Shown: one piece after another, positions 50,390 through 59,708 of the stretch
Layout: each line of letters starts with the position of its first letter
How positions within the stretch are numbered: the stretch's first letter is position 1
NCBI GenBank assembly: GCA_965206445.1
Contig: CBDBJR010000002.1
Location: forward strand, 806,001-870,000
Direction of reading: 5' to 3'
DNA: 64,000 nt
Source of the DNA: CBDBJR01 sp965206445
Lineage (GTDB): Bacteria > Pseudomonadota > Gammaproteobacteria > Arenicellales > Poriferihabitantaceae
The notes under the pieces: model-generated
What the model saw: the letters and a program-made list of their open reading frames with translations, nothing else
Databases searched by the model: none
Told to the model about the DNA's origin: nothing
Translations under genes and position numbers: made by a program

Positions 50390-51586
50390 CTAGCGCTCGA
50401 TCAACTTGATGCTTTTGTTGTACCAATTCATAAACGCAGAAATGATCAGGGAGAAGCACAAATACAGCAACAGCGTAAGCGTCATGCACTCCATTTCCCG
50501 GCCGGTTTGATTGAGCGAAATGCCGCCGATCGTGGCGACGATATCCATATAACCGATGGCGATGGCCAGGGAAGAATTTTTCGTTATATTGAGGTACTGG
50601 CTGGCCAGTGGCGGTATGATAATCCGCAGCGCCTGCGGAATCACCACCAGATTCAGTGTTCGGCTGCGCGTGACGCCGAGGGCCGCCGCCGCTTCGGTTT
50701 GCCCATGGTCGACGGCGGTGATGCCGGCGCGGACGATTTCACCGATAAATGAGGCGGTGTAGAGCGACAGCGCCAGCCACAAGGCAATGAATTCCGGGCG
50801 AATGACCATACCACCCTTAAAGTTGAAACCGCTTAATTCGGGTATTTCCCACTGAATCGGGCTGCCGAGTATAAAATAGGCCAGCAGCGGCAGACCGAAA
50901 ACCGCACCGATGCAGGTCAAAAACACCGGGTAGTGTTTGCCGGTGGCGTCCTGGACCTGCTTTGCGTGATGCCTGAACCAGAAGCTGAAGACGATGCCGA
51001 GCACAAATATCCCGGCGACGACCCAAAACAGCGGTTCGAAACCGGGTTTCGGCATGAAAAAGCCGCGGTTGGTCAAAAAGGCGCCGTCGTTGACAACGAG
51101 CGCGTTTTTCGGCAGCGGCAGGGCATGCACAATCAGGCCGTGCACCAGCAGAATATGCAGCAGAACCGGCACGTTACGGACATACTCAATGTACACATAA
51201 GCAAGCCGGTTGGTGATCCAGTTTTTCGACAGGCGCAGCACGCCGAGCAGGAAGCCGAGCACGGTCGCCAGGATAATGCCTGAAACCGCAATCAGCAGGG
51301 TGTTGATGATACCGACCAGCATCGCCCGAAAATGCGTCGATTGGGAGGTGTACCCAATCAGCGTTTGATTGATGTCATAATTGGCCGCCTGCCACAAAAA
51401 CTTCATGCTGAAGTCTTTGCCGAGCGTCTCCAGATTCACGATGGCATTGCGCGCCATATACGCAAAAAATGCGAACAGAGCGGCAAACGCAATTATCTGG
51501 ACAATAATCGACCGGGCCTGCTTGTCCCGCCACAGTCGTAACAGGGTGTGGGCCTGCGGTTGAGGGGGGGCAGTTAGCTCATTCAT
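50390..51586 (-). CDS. aapQ: General amino acid ABC transporter permease AapQ
   Basis: A 398-residue permease partner of AapM. Helix 1 lies near residues 28-48. The permease core is interrupted, as in AapQ/BztB proteins, by a long loop with two further helices (about 170-255). The EAA loop is TEAAAALGVTRSRTLNLVVIP near residue 300. It is separated from aapJ by 251 nt containing a strong hairpin, which is the usual means of making more binding protein than permease. Confidence 0.92.
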   Translation of the reverse strand: MNELTAPPQPQAHTLLRLWRDKQARSIIVQIIAFAALFAFFAYMARNAIVNLETLGKDFSMKFLWQAANYDINQTLIGYTSQSTHFRAMLVGIINTLLIAVSGIILATVLGFLLGVLRLSKNWITNRLAYVYIEYVRNVPVLLHILLVHGLIVHALPLPKNALVVNDGAFLTNRGFFMPKPGFEPLFWVVAGIFVLGIVFSFWFRHHAKQVQDATGKHYPVFLTCIGAVFGLPLLAYFILGSPIQWEIPELSGFNFKGGMVIRPEFIALWLALSLYTASFIGEIVRAGITAVDHGQTEAAAALGVTRSRTLNLVVIPQALRIIIPPLASQYLNITKNSSLAIAIGYMDIVATIGGISLNQTGREMECMTLTLLLYLCFSLIISAFMNWYNKSIKLIER

Positions 51587-51788
51587 CCCAAAAATCCATC
51601 AGTGGTTCAACTTAAGCGTTGATATTGTATAAGGTATAAAGCGCCGCCGGTTGGCCGACGGCCCGGCGTGCATTGCGTGCTTTTCAGCCCCGCCATGCCC
51701 GCTGTAGCGCCTGACCGGTATGATAACCCACTTTGTCAGCATCGTATCGGCGGTATACCCCGCCGCGCTGATTTGCCTAAACAACGGT

Positions 51789-51822
51789 GCCGCAGGCGCT
51801 ACCGGAAAGCAGTGCCTGCGGC
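51789..51822 (-). terminator. Intercistronic hairpin between aapJ and aapQ
   Basis: GCCGCAGGC (51789-51797) and GCCTGCGGC (51814-51822) form a perfect 9-bp stem 15 nt after the aapJ stop on the minus strand. No long T run follows, so partial termination or protection of the aapJ mRNA 3' end is more likely than full termination. Confidence 0.6.
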
Positions 51823-51837
51823 GAGTGAGCAGCCCGC

Positions 51838-52857
51838 TTAGCGAATGGGCGCAGCGTACAAAATACCGCCGTCCTTCCATTGCGCATTCAGACCGCGCTC
51901 CAGTCCAAGCGGGGTATTCCGGCCGACGTGGCGCTCATAGGACTCGCCATAATTGCCCATCGCGGAAATCGCCCGCAGCGCCCACTGCTGGTCCAGGCCA
52001 ATCATCGAGCCCATGTTGCCTTCGGTACCCAGCAGACGGTTAATGCTCGGGTTGTCGCCCGCCGCACTGGCCATTTGTGCTACGTTTGCCTGGGTTACGC
52101 CCAGCTCTTCGGCGATGATGATCGCATTGACGACCCATTTGGCAATATCCGCCCATTGGTCATCACCGTGCCGCACGGCGCCGGCCAGCGGCTCTTTGGA
52201 GATAATCTCCGGCAGAATAACGTGCGCTGACGGGTCGTCCAGCGCGGCGCGCGTTGCCGCCAGACCGGAAGCATCGGTGGTGTATGCGTCGCAGCGATTG
52301 GCGCTGTAGACGGCGATGCCTTCTTCGTTGGTCTCAATGGTAACCGGCTCATAAGAGATGTTGTTCGAGCGGAAGTAATCCGCCAGATTCAGCTCCGTTG
52401 TTGTGCCGGTCTGAATGCAGACGGAGGCCCCGTCAAGCTGTAGGGCGGAGGTGACTCCCAGCTCTTTGCGCACCAGAAAGCCCTGACCATCGTAGTAGTT
52501 GACCGGCAGAAAGGTCAGCTTCAGGTCGGCGTCACGGCTCATGGTTTCGGTGGTATTGCGAAACAGAACATCGCCCTCACCTGAATTCAACATCGTGAAG
52601 CGGGTTTTACCGGTGGTTGGCACGAATTTGACCTTATCCGGGTCGTTCAGTACAGCGGCGGCAACCGCACGGCAAAAGTCAACGTCGAAGCCGACCCAGC
52701 GGCCGTTTTCATCCGGCGCAGCAAACCCGGCCAGGCCGGTAGTTACAAGGCAGTGCACTTCGCCACGCGCCTGAACGTCTTCCAAGGTCCCCGCCTGCGC
52801 AGTCAATGCGGTCAGGGACAGGGCAGCTGCAACAGCTGTGATTTTGGTAATTCTCAT
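51838..52857 (-). CDS. aapJ: General amino acid ABC transporter substrate-binding protein AapJ
   Basis: A 339-residue periplasmic binding protein. A signal peptide (about residues 1-22, ending LTAQA-GTL) precedes the SBP_bac_3 domain: GEVHCLVTTGLAGFAAPDE, WVGFDVDFCRAVAAAVL, FVPTTGKTRF and, at the C-terminus, YERHVGRNTPLGLERGLN, typical of AapJ/BztA. It binds L-amino acids broadly. AGGAGA lies 9 nt before the ATG at 52857; the frame open to 53208 upstream is not coding. Confidence 0.94.
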   Translation of the reverse strand: MRITKITAVAAALSLTALTAQAGTLEDVQARGEVHCLVTTGLAGFAAPDENGRWVGFDVDFCRAVAAAVLNDPDKVKFVPTTGKTRFTMLNSGEGDVLFRNTTETMSRDADLKLTFLPVNYYDGQGFLVRKELGVTSALQLDGASVCIQTGTTTELNLADYFRSNNISYEPVTIETNEEGIAVYSANRCDAYTTDASGLAATRAALDDPSAHVILPEIISKEPLAGAVRHGDDQWADIAKWVVNAIIIAEELGVTQANVAQMASAAGDNPSINRLLGTEGNMGSMIGLDQQWALRAISAMGNYGESYERHVGRNTPLGLERGLNAQWKDGGILYAAPIR

Positions 52858-52946
52858 GCAATTTCTCCTGTAGAATCTAGTAGTTAAAAAACAATTTTCA
52901 CGTAGCGGCAATCTCGATAGCGCAACGGCGCCATCGATACCAGTCG

Positions 52947-52962
52947 CCCGGCGAAAGCCGGG
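52947..52962. promoter_or_regulatory. Perfect hairpin in the aapJ leader
   Basis: CCCGGC and GCCGGG enclose GAAA (plus strand; TTTC on the aap transcript). It begins about 10 nt downstream of the aap -10 box, thus at or just after the transcription start. It could stabilise the 5' end or act as an operator. Confidence 0.4.
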
Positions 52963-52971
52963 ATTGGCCGG

Positions 52972-53002
52972 ATTATACCCCATCCGAAGCAGGATATGAC
53001 AA
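52972..53002 (-). promoter_or_regulatory. Probable promoter of aapJQMP
   Basis: On the minus strand TTGTCA (53002-52997) and a perfect TATAAT (52977-52972) are separated by 19 nt. That spacing is longer than ideal and may indicate activator dependence. The leader to the aapJ ATG is about 105 nt. Confidence 0.5.
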
Positions 53003-53120
53003 GAGCAAGGTATTTTTTCTCGGCCTGTGGCACATCGCCGAGCGAGCGGATTTTGATCGCCCCGGTGGTATGGGCAGATGCAGCCGGCAGAAATGAAAGC
53101 CTGACACCTTATGCCCTGAA

Positions 53121-53867
53121 ATGCGAGTGAAGCGGATGGCCAATAGCCCGCCGTGTCACGCCACGACCCGCCGCACCAGGGCGCGCCGGCTCGCGGTGGT
53201 GGTCGCATTGCTATCGGCGGTCGTCATGCTGGCGCTGTTTTTCAGGCCGCTGGCGGGTTTTGTGTTCAGCCGCCTGCCGCTCGGAGCGCGGGATTATGTC
53301 GTCTACCTCCTGCCGGCGCAGCAGTACACGCCGCAGTATGCCGTCGTTATCGCGTCCCAGGCGCGCCTGCGCCTGGCCGACCCGGGCATACAACAGATCG
53401 CCGTCAGCGCGCCGGATCAGTCCGCTGCCGAACGGATTGCCGATACCGTGTTGCGGGCGAATCCGGACATATTGGAGATGTATGTCGAGCGCATCAACCG
53501 GTTTGAGTACCGCCAGACCGAGACCGGCTTGACGACCAATGTGCTGGAAATCGTCAATGCAAAAAACCGGCTCACTGCATCGACCTTTTTCACCGTGATT
53601 GCATTGACGGCAACGCCGGGGGTGTTTGGCCTGGCCGTGACCCAGGCCCGGGATCATCCGAGAACAACCGACTCCAGGGAGCCGAAAATGGTCACCTTAT
53701 ACCGTCTGGATGAAAATGGCGCCCGGCAGCCGCTGGGTGCAAAAAATCGGTCGCGGTTTTGGGTGGAGGGGGTGTCCTATGTTCGCCCGGCGCACGCCGC
53801 TCGGCCTTACTACAGCGCCCCGTTTGCCCTCTCGGACCTGCGGCGGCTGTCTGGTTTTGGCGAATAA
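53121..53867 (+). CDS. Hypothetical single-pass membrane protein
   Basis: I do not recognise this 248-residue protein. A basic N-terminus (RRTRARR) and one hydrophobic helix (about 24-45) suggest an inner-membrane anchor with the rest outside the cytoplasm. The exposed part has VVYLLPAQQYTPQYAVVIAS and IQQIAVSAPDQSAAERIAD, a second hydrophobic stretch FFTVIALTATPGVFGLAV (about 156-173), and a C-terminal domain with YRLDENGARQPLG. Codon use matches its neighbours. It is divergent from aapJ. The start is ATG 53121; M6 at 53136 is an alternative. Confidence 0.55.
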   Translation: MRVKRMANSPPCHATTRRTRARRLAVVVALLSAVVMLALFFRPLAGFVFSRLPLGARDYVVYLLPAQQYTPQYAVVIASQARLRLADPGIQQIAVSAPDQSAAERIADTVLRANPDILEMYVERINRFEYRQTETGLTTNVLEIVNAKNRLTASTFFTVIALTATPGVFGLAVTQARDHPRTTDSREPKMVTLYRLDENGARQPLGAKNRSRFWVEGVSYVRPAHAARPYYSAPFALSDLRRLSGFGE

Positions 53868-53902
53868 GAGCATGACGGCGGGCGGCCTGGTCGCTCGCGG
53901 AC

Positions 53903-54817
53903 TCAATGCTCAGCCATCACATCCGCAAAACCTTCCGCCCGCAGCTCGACCCCGGTTGCCTCTTCCAGCATTTTAATCACATGCGGTGTCCACGCATCGC
54001 CGCCGTATTTCGCGCGCGATTCGATAAACAGCTGCTCTACCAGCGCGGCCAGCTTTAACGGCACGTCGAGCTGCTTGCCGAGTGCCGTGATCAACCCCAG
54101 ATCTTTCAACCCGAGATCGGTCGTAAAGCCGGTATTGTAGCTGCCGTTTAGAATCACCGGCGCCCAATCTTCGAACTCACGACTGCTGCCGGAGCTGGCG
54201 GTAATGGCGGTATAGCATTTGCCCAGATCGAGGCCGCCGCGTCTGGCCAGCATCAGCGCCTCACCCATCGCCACCAGGTCAACCAGACACAGTAAATTGC
54301 TGATCACTTTGATCAAGGATGCATCGCCCAGTTGGCCCATATAAATAATCTGCCGGCCGATTTTTTCCAATAGCGGGCGCTGGGCGGCAAATACCGTTTC
54401 ATCGCCACCCACCAGCAGCGTCATTTCTCCGCGTGCGGCGCGCTGCACACCGCCGGTGGCCGGGCATTCGAGCACGGCGATTTCCCGCGCCGCGGCCAGC
54501 TCGGCCAGGCGCTTGATTTCCGCGACGCTGGTGGTGCTCATTTCAATCCACACCGCCCCCGGTTTGAGTGCGGCCAGCGCACCCCGGTCACCTTCCATTA
54601 CCCGGCCCGATGCTGCCGGGGACGGCAGGCAGGTAATCAACACATCGACCTGACCGGCCACGTCGGCGACGCCGGTGCCCGCCCGCGCACCTGCCGCAGC
54701 TGCGGTTTGGATTGCCTGGTCGCGTAGATCGTATACCGTCAGATCGACGCCGGCGGCCAGCAGGTTGTTGGCCAATCTGGCGCCCAGAACGCCTAGCCCA
54801 ATGAAACCGTATTTCAT
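53903..54817 (-). CDS. NAD(P)-dependent beta-hydroxyacid dehydrogenase (3-hydroxyisobutyrate dehydrogenase family)
   Basis: A 304-residue oxidoreductase with an N-terminal Rossmann fold (GFIGLGVLGARLANNLL), the substrate-binding segment CPATGGVQRAARGEMTLLVGG and the catalytic-lysine helix GDASLIKVISNLL. The all-alpha C-terminal domain contains STSSGSSREFED-type sequence (ITASSGSSREFEDW) and DLGLKDLGLITALG. Family members oxidise 3-hydroxyisobutyrate, tartronate semialdehyde or similar acids; the substrate here is not decided by sequence. A link to glycolate/glyoxylate metabolism (GlcDEF) is possible but not adjacent. The ATG at 54817 is the family start. Confidence 0.82.
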   Translation of the reverse strand: MKYGFIGLGVLGARLANNLLAAGVDLTVYDLRDQAIQTAAAAGARAGTGVADVAGQVDVLITCLPSPAASGRVMEGDRGALAALKPGAVWIEMSTTSVAEIKRLAELAAAREIAVLECPATGGVQRAARGEMTLLVGGDETVFAAQRPLLEKIGRQIIYMGQLGDASLIKVISNLLCLVDLVAMGEALMLARRGGLDLGKCYTAITASSGSSREFEDWAPVILNGSYNTGFTTDLGLKDLGLITALGKQLDVPLKLAALVEQLFIESRAKYGGDAWTPHVIKMLEEATGVELRAEGFADVMAEH

Positions 54818-55284
54818 TTGGCGTATTTCATTCGGCGCGCGGCGAAATAGCCGACCGACAAAGCGGGCCGCCTCGGCCACCACTCGAGACAAGCTGCGAA
54901 TCCAGGCGCGCGCTCCGGTCGCCGCCCGGGCCGGGGTATGCATACCGCATGTGTTCCATTCCGTAATTCAATGCGCAATCATAGCAATTTTGCCGACCGA
55001 ACACGATCGGGCCACCGCACTCCGTTGGCGGCGTCCGGCGTCGGCTGAAGCGCGCGGCGGTCGGCTGCCTGTCGCCGCCGGACAGCGTTGACATCGGGTT
55101 GGTCGGGTGTGTCGGGCGGGCTGGTCGGCAATGAATTTTACGGCGACCGTATAGACAGCGACCTGATCATGCCATACCATCGCCGCCGTTTTCGTTGCTC
55201 CCGTATTTCCCCATCGCCTCTATACTCACCGGCCGGTAATGCCATTCGGCGGCGGTCGGCGATGATGCGGCTACCGATCCGATC
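54818..55284. other. 467-nt interval without recognisable gene
   Basis: This separates the divergent dehydrogenase and DMT exporter genes. A -10-like TATACT at 55221-55226 could serve the exporter but has no good -35 box. I see no RNA gene, repeat or terminator. Short open frames here have no Shine-Dalgarno sequence or recognisable content. Confidence 0.5.
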
Positions 55285-56223
55285 ATGACACTGGGTACAG
55301 ATACTCCGTCACGGCGCGCTGCTGCCGATAATCTTCGCGGGGCCGGGCTGATGACGGCCTGTATGGCGGCTTATCTGTTTAATGATACGGCGATGAAGTT
55401 CGCATCGGCCGATATCACGTTGCCGCAAGCGCTGGTATTGCGCGGGCTGATGACCGTCGTGGTGATTGCGGCCATCGCGCACTATCGCGGGCAGTTGCTG
55501 ATCCAACTGCCGCGCCGCGATTATCGGTTTGTCTGGCTGCGGGTGCTGGGGGAGGTGGGCGCCACAGTGTGTTTTCTCACCGCCTTATTCCATTTGCCGC
55601 TGGCCAACGCGACCGCGATTATGCAGGTCATACCGCTTGCCGTGACGCTGGGGGCGGCGGTGTGTCTCGGCGAAGCGGTCGGCTGGCGGCGCTGGAGTGC
55701 GATTGCCATTGGATTTGTCGGGGTGATGATCATCGTGCGCCCGGGGACGGACGGGTTCAACCACTATTCCCTGCTGGCCCTGGCCAGCGTGGCCTTTGTC
55801 GCGCTGCGTGACTTGGCCACCAGTCGCCTGTCGCACGGGGTGTCGTCGCTGCATGTTGCGTTGATAACCGCGGTGGCAATTACCGTGCTCGGCGGCGGCA
55901 TGCTGCCGCTCGTCGGCTGGGTGCCGATTACCCCTGCATTGGCGCTGCTGATGCTGGTCGCGGCGCTGTGTGTTGTGGCCGGCTATCTGTTCAGCATTAT
56001 GACCATGCGCGTCGGTGAGGTCAGCTTTGTCTCGCCGTTTCGCTACACCGCGTTGATCTGGGGGATCGTGCTCGGCGTGGTCGTGTTTGGCGATATTCCC
56101 GACGGCTGGACGCTGGTCGGCAGCGTTATTGTTGTTGCCACCGGCCTCTATTCGTTCCAGCGCGAGCGTGTGCGGGCCGGGCAAGCGGCGGCGCAGTTCG
56201 ATGGCGAACCGCCTCGCGGTTAG
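55285..56223 (+). CDS. DMT superfamily (EamA) transporter
   Basis: A 312-residue protein with ten predicted helices in two EamA repeats (about 22-150 and 160-290), the usual metabolite exporter layout. Characteristic segments are FNDTAMKFASADI at the first helix, LPLANATAIMQVIPLAVTLGAA and SFVSPFRYTALIWGIVLGVVVFGD. Substrate unknown. It starts with ATG at 55285 and ends before tRNA-Ser on the opposite strand. Confidence 0.85.
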   Translation: MTLGTDTPSRRAAADNLRGAGLMTACMAAYLFNDTAMKFASADITLPQALVLRGLMTVVVIAAIAHYRGQLLIQLPRRDYRFVWLRVLGEVGATVCFLTALFHLPLANATAIMQVIPLAVTLGAAVCLGEAVGWRRWSAIAIGFVGVMIIVRPGTDGFNHYSLLALASVAFVALRDLATSRLSHGVSSLHVALITAVAITVLGGGMLPLVGWVPITPALALLMLVAALCVVAGYLFSIMTMRVGEVSFVSPFRYTALIWGIVLGVVVFGDIPDGWTLVGSVIVVATGLYSFQRERVRAGQAAAQFDGEPPRG

Positions 56224-56386
56224 GCGGGCCGACGCCATGCGGGTGATAGCCCTGTGCCGGTCGGTGTGTGCGCAAGCCGCTTGCAGTCGGGCTTCGATGC
56301 GACAGAGAAAACCGGTTTTACCGATGTCAGCCGACACGCAGGGTGATCAGGCGACGGGCACGGCGGGCGCCAACCCCGGCGAAAAT

Positions 56387-56474
56387 TGGCGGAGAGCGAG
56401 GGATTCGAACCCCCGGACCTGTTACAGTCAACGGTTTTCAAGACCGCCGCATTCGACCGCTCTGCCAGCTCTCC
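56387..56474 (-). tRNA. tRNA-Ser (TGA anticodon)
   Basis: An 88-nt tRNA on the minus strand with acceptor GGAGAGC/GCTCTCC, anticodon loop CTTGAAA (TGA), a long class II variable arm and T loop TTCGAAT; CCA is encoded. The anticodon stem closes with a G-T pair. The flanking intervals 56224-56386 and 56475-56632 show nothing else clear. Confidence 0.94.
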
Positions 56475-56632
56475 GATTGATTTTCCCGCCGTTGTCTGCT
56501 TCGGCTCACCCGACACAGACCGAACTTTGCGCCGGGCGTACCTGCGGAGTATATCGGAGGGAATTTTTTTCTGCCAACGGGTTCGCATCCGGTTGACCGT
56601 ACCGGTTGGCCGTATTGTGTTAATTTTAGACC

Positions 56633-57412
56633 ATGGATCGGCGTGTCCCCCGCATCACCAGTGCCATGCTCGCCGCTGAGCTGCGGGTTCGGCACGGTTT
56701 CTTTACCCGTCGGGGCGGGGTTTCTCAAGGGCTGTTTGCGAGCTTGAATTGCAGCCCGTTTTCAGGCGACGACGCCGGCCGGATTGATACCAACCGCAGC
56801 CGGTTGTGCCGGGCGCTCGACGGCGATGGGCTGTTCAGCCTGCGCCAGGTGCATGGCAATCGGGTGCGTACGGTAGACCGGCATAGTGAGCTGACGGCGG
56901 TGGTTGAGGCCGATGCGCTGGTGACCCGCTGTCGGGGGGCGGTATTGGGCGTCCTCGGTGCCGATTGCGCGCCGCTGCTGTTCGCGGATGCGAGCGCCGG
57001 TATTGTGGCGGCGGCGCACGCCGGCTGGCAGGGGGCGCTGCAAGGCGTCACCGATGCGGTTGTCGAGGCGATGCTGTCGCTGGGCGCTGAGCAGCGGCGG
57101 ATTCAATGCGCTATCGGGCCGGCGATACAATGGGCGTCGTACGAGGTCGGCGCTGAATTCAAACCCCGGTTTGAACGGCGCAGCCCGATTGCCAGTGCGC
57201 ATTGTTTCCGGCCGTATGGCGACCGGGGGCGGCTGCATTTCGATCTGCCGCTGTACATCGAATCGCGTCTGCGCCACCGCGGCATCGAGCGGATCGACCG
57301 GCTGGCCGATGATACCTGTGCCGATGAGCAGCAATTCTTCAGCTATCGTCGCGCCTGCCACCGCGATGAGGCGGATTATGGGCGGCAGATGGGGGCGATA
57401 TGCCTGGCTTGA
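56633..57412 (+). CDS. pgeF: Purine nucleoside phosphorylase / laccase-domain protein (YfiH family)
   Basis: A 259-residue multicopper-oxidase-like-named but zinc/copper-binding protein of the YfiH/PgeF/LACC1 family. It has been reported to act as purine nucleoside phosphorylase, adenosine deaminase and in peptidoglycan editing. Metal-site residues are H74 (QVHGNRV), C112 (GADCAPLLF) and H129 (AAHAGWQG). The N-terminal HGFFTRRGGVSQGLFASLN and C-terminal FFSYRR are family-typical. The ATG at 56633 is the only sensible start. Confidence 0.9.
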   Translation: MDRRVPRITSAMLAAELRVRHGFFTRRGGVSQGLFASLNCSPFSGDDAGRIDTNRSRLCRALDGDGLFSLRQVHGNRVRTVDRHSELTAVVEADALVTRCRGAVLGVLGADCAPLLFADASAGIVAAAHAGWQGALQGVTDAVVEAMLSLGAEQRRIQCAIGPAIQWASYEVGAEFKPRFERRSPIASAHCFRPYGDRGRLHFDLPLYIESRLRHRGIERIDRLADDTCADEQQFFSYRRACHRDEADYGRQMGAICLA

Positions 57413-57464
57413 CCGGGTATGCCGTCAATGGCGCACCGGTCGGCGGGTGAGTTGGCGGGTGGTT

Positions 57465-59354
57465 TCAGGTGCTTTTGCGGCTCTCCAATTCTTCCCAGCG
57501 CTGATATAGTTGTTGCAGATCAATGCCGATTTGCTGTAGCTGTTGCAGCGTATCGGTCACCTGTGATTGCGGTTGGCGGTAGAAATCGGACTGTGAAACC
57601 CGGCCGGTCAGGGTGACCTGGCTGGATTCGAGTGTGTCAATCCGCTGCGGGATCTGAGCGAGTTCACGCTGCTCCCGATAGCCGAGTTTGCGCCTGGCTT
57701 TGGGTTTGTCGGCCCGCCTGTCTGCGCCCCCGGCTGTGGTGGCGGTCGGCAGCGGCGGGTCGCCGGTCGGAGTGGCGGTGCGCTGCCGCTGCGCCCAGTC
57801 GTTGTAGCCGCCGACATATTCGCTCACCCGGCCATCGCCTTCAAAGGCCAGAACGCTGGTCACCACGTTATCCATAAACCGCCGGTCGTGGCTTACCAGC
57901 AGCAACGTGCCGGCAAATTGCAGCAGGTATTCTTCGAGCAGCTCCAGGGTTTCGATATCGAGGTCATTGGTCGGCTCGTCCATCACCAGCAGGTTGGCCG
58001 GTCTGCTGAACAATTGCGCCAGCAGAGCACGGGCGCGCTCGCCGCCGGACAGACTGCGAACCGGGGAGCGGGCACGCGCGGGGGTAAATAAAAAGTCGGC
58101 AAGGTAGCTCATGACATGCCGCGATTTGCCGTTCACCGTGATGTAGTCACGCCCTGCTCCAATCACATCAATCAGACGCTGGTTTTCATCCAGCCGGGCG
58201 CGCTGCTGGTCGAAATAGGCGATTTCGAGGCGAGTGCCGGTGGTGACCGTGCCACTCAGCGGCGCCAGCTGGCCCAGCAGTAATTTCAGCAGCGTGGTTT
58301 TGCCGATGCCGTTGGGGCCAATCAGGCCGATTCGATCGCCGCGCAAAATGCGGGTCGAGAAGTCGTCAACGATGTTCCGGTCGGCATAGCCATAGCGAAT
58401 ATGCTGCGCCTCGATCACCAGCCTGCCACTGTCGGCGGTGTGTTGCACGGCCAGCTTTACATGGCCCTGACGCTGCCGTCTGCGGGCGCGCTCTGCGCGC
58501 ATTTTTTCGAGCGCCCGCACCCGCCCCTCATTGCGTGTGCGCCGGGCTTGAATGCCCTGGCGAATCCAGCTCTCTTCCTGCGCCAGTTTTTTGTCGAAAT
58601 CGGCCCGGTGGCGGGCTTCCTGCTCTACGCTCGCGGCTTTACGGCGCAAATAGTCCGCATAACCGCCTTTCCACGCGACCAGCTTGCCGCGTTCCAACTC
58701 GACAATATGGGTGGCAATACGGGTCAGGAACTGACGGTCGTGGGTGACAAACAGGACCCCGCCGTTGAATCGGATCAGCTGCTCTTCCAGCCACTCGATC
58801 GATTCGATATCCACATGATTGGTCGGCTCGTCCAACAGCAGGATTTGCGGTTCGCTGACCAGCGCGCGCGCCAATGCCACCCGCCGCTGCCATCCGCCGG
58901 ACAGCTGGCTGACCTTTGCCGTGCCGTCAAGGCGCAATCGGTCGAGGGTTTTTTCCACCCGGCTTTTCAGTTTCCAACCGTCGTTGGCGTACAGTTTGAG
59001 CTGAATTTCCGTCAACTCTTCGGTTTGTTCGGTCGCGGCCGACATGCGCTCACAGGCCGCCAGCCAATCACCCGCTTCGCCCAGACCGGCGGCCACCACA
59101 TCAAACACGTAGCGCTCCGCCGCCAGCACCGGTATTTGATCCAACGCCGAAATCCGCACCTCGTCGTCCAACTCGACGCCGCCGCCATCGGCCTGGATGC
59201 GTCCCATCAGGATATTCAACAGCGTCGATTTGCCTTCACCATTGCGCCCCAGCAGCCCGACCCGCTGGCCTGCCTCCAGCGTCAGACCGGCCTGCTCCAG
59301 CAGCGTATTGCCGCCAAAGGCGATGGATAGATCGGAAATACGCAGCAGCGGCAT
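57465..59354 (-). CDS. uup: ABC-F ATPase Uup
   Basis: A 629-residue soluble protein with two ABC domains (Walker A GLLGRNGEGKST and GLIGPNGIGKTT, signatures LSGGWQRRVALARAL and LSGGERARALLAQL) joined by a basic arm linker. The C-terminal Uup extension (about 525-629) ends in a predicted coiled coil and binds DNA in the E. coli homolog. ABC-F proteins act on ribosomes rather than in transport; Uup also affects transposon excision. The LxGGW signature identifies Uup. It is divergent from prfC. Confidence 0.93.
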   Translation of the reverse strand: MPLLRISDLSIAFGGNTLLEQAGLTLEAGQRVGLLGRNGEGKSTLLNILMGRIQADGGGVELDDEVRISALDQIPVLAAERYVFDVVAAGLGEAGDWLAACERMSAATEQTEELTEIQLKLYANDGWKLKSRVEKTLDRLRLDGTAKVSQLSGGWQRRVALARALVSEPQILLLDEPTNHVDIESIEWLEEQLIRFNGGVLFVTHDRQFLTRIATHIVELERGKLVAWKGGYADYLRRKAASVEQEARHRADFDKKLAQEESWIRQGIQARRTRNEGRVRALEKMRAERARRRQRQGHVKLAVQHTADSGRLVIEAQHIRYGYADRNIVDDFSTRILRGDRIGLIGPNGIGKTTLLKLLLGQLAPLSGTVTTGTRLEIAYFDQQRARLDENQRLIDVIGAGRDYITVNGKSRHVMSYLADFLFTPARARSPVRSLSGGERARALLAQLFSRPANLLVMDEPTNDLDIETLELLEEYLLQFAGTLLLVSHDRRFMDNVVTSVLAFEGDGRVSEYVGGYNDWAQRQRTATPTGDPPLPTATTAGGADRRADKPKARRKLGYREQRELAQIPQRIDTLESSQVTLTGRVSQSDFYRQPQSQVTDTLQQLQQIGIDLQQLYQRWEELESRKST

Positions 59355-59708
59355 TACATCAAGGGCGCGGCAGTAGTGGGCGTGGTGACGCTTGATTTGC
59401 CCCGGCTGTCCGGCCGGGGTGCGGGTTGGCTGTGCGCCGAATTGTTGGGCATATCGAGTTGTTTTAAGGCATAATTACCAAACGCGATTATAACGCTATG
59501 ATTGCTCCGCCGAGTCGATAAAACTCCTTGCTCATTGAAGGCGGCACAGCCGGTTCAAGTCAATCGCAGGCGCCTCCCGTTATATTCTCGATATCCGGCA
59601 GTGCATGAACGGGTGGCTGCGTCCGGCCGCCTCGTTTTGCCCGCTCGCGCAGTGAAAAAAAATATTAGTTGTATCGATACATTTTCAGCAACGAGAATAA
59701 ACAACGCA
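59355..59708. other. 354-nt divergent interval between uup and prfC
   Basis: No gene is evident. On the uup side there is a GC-rich hairpin, CCCCGGC (59400-59406) with GCCGGGG (59413-59419). Further on are TAATTACCAAAC (59472-59483), which recurs inverted before the SleB-type gene, and a 12-bp palindrome TGTATCGATACA (59670-59681), 27 nt before the prfC ATG. No promoter matches the consensus well. Confidence 0.5.

Noticed and set aside
59502..59708. 69-residue N-terminal extension of RF3
   Set aside because: RF3 starts at MTTAGFAHEIN-type sequence; the extension lacks similarity, and the region has intergenic features including a palindrome.
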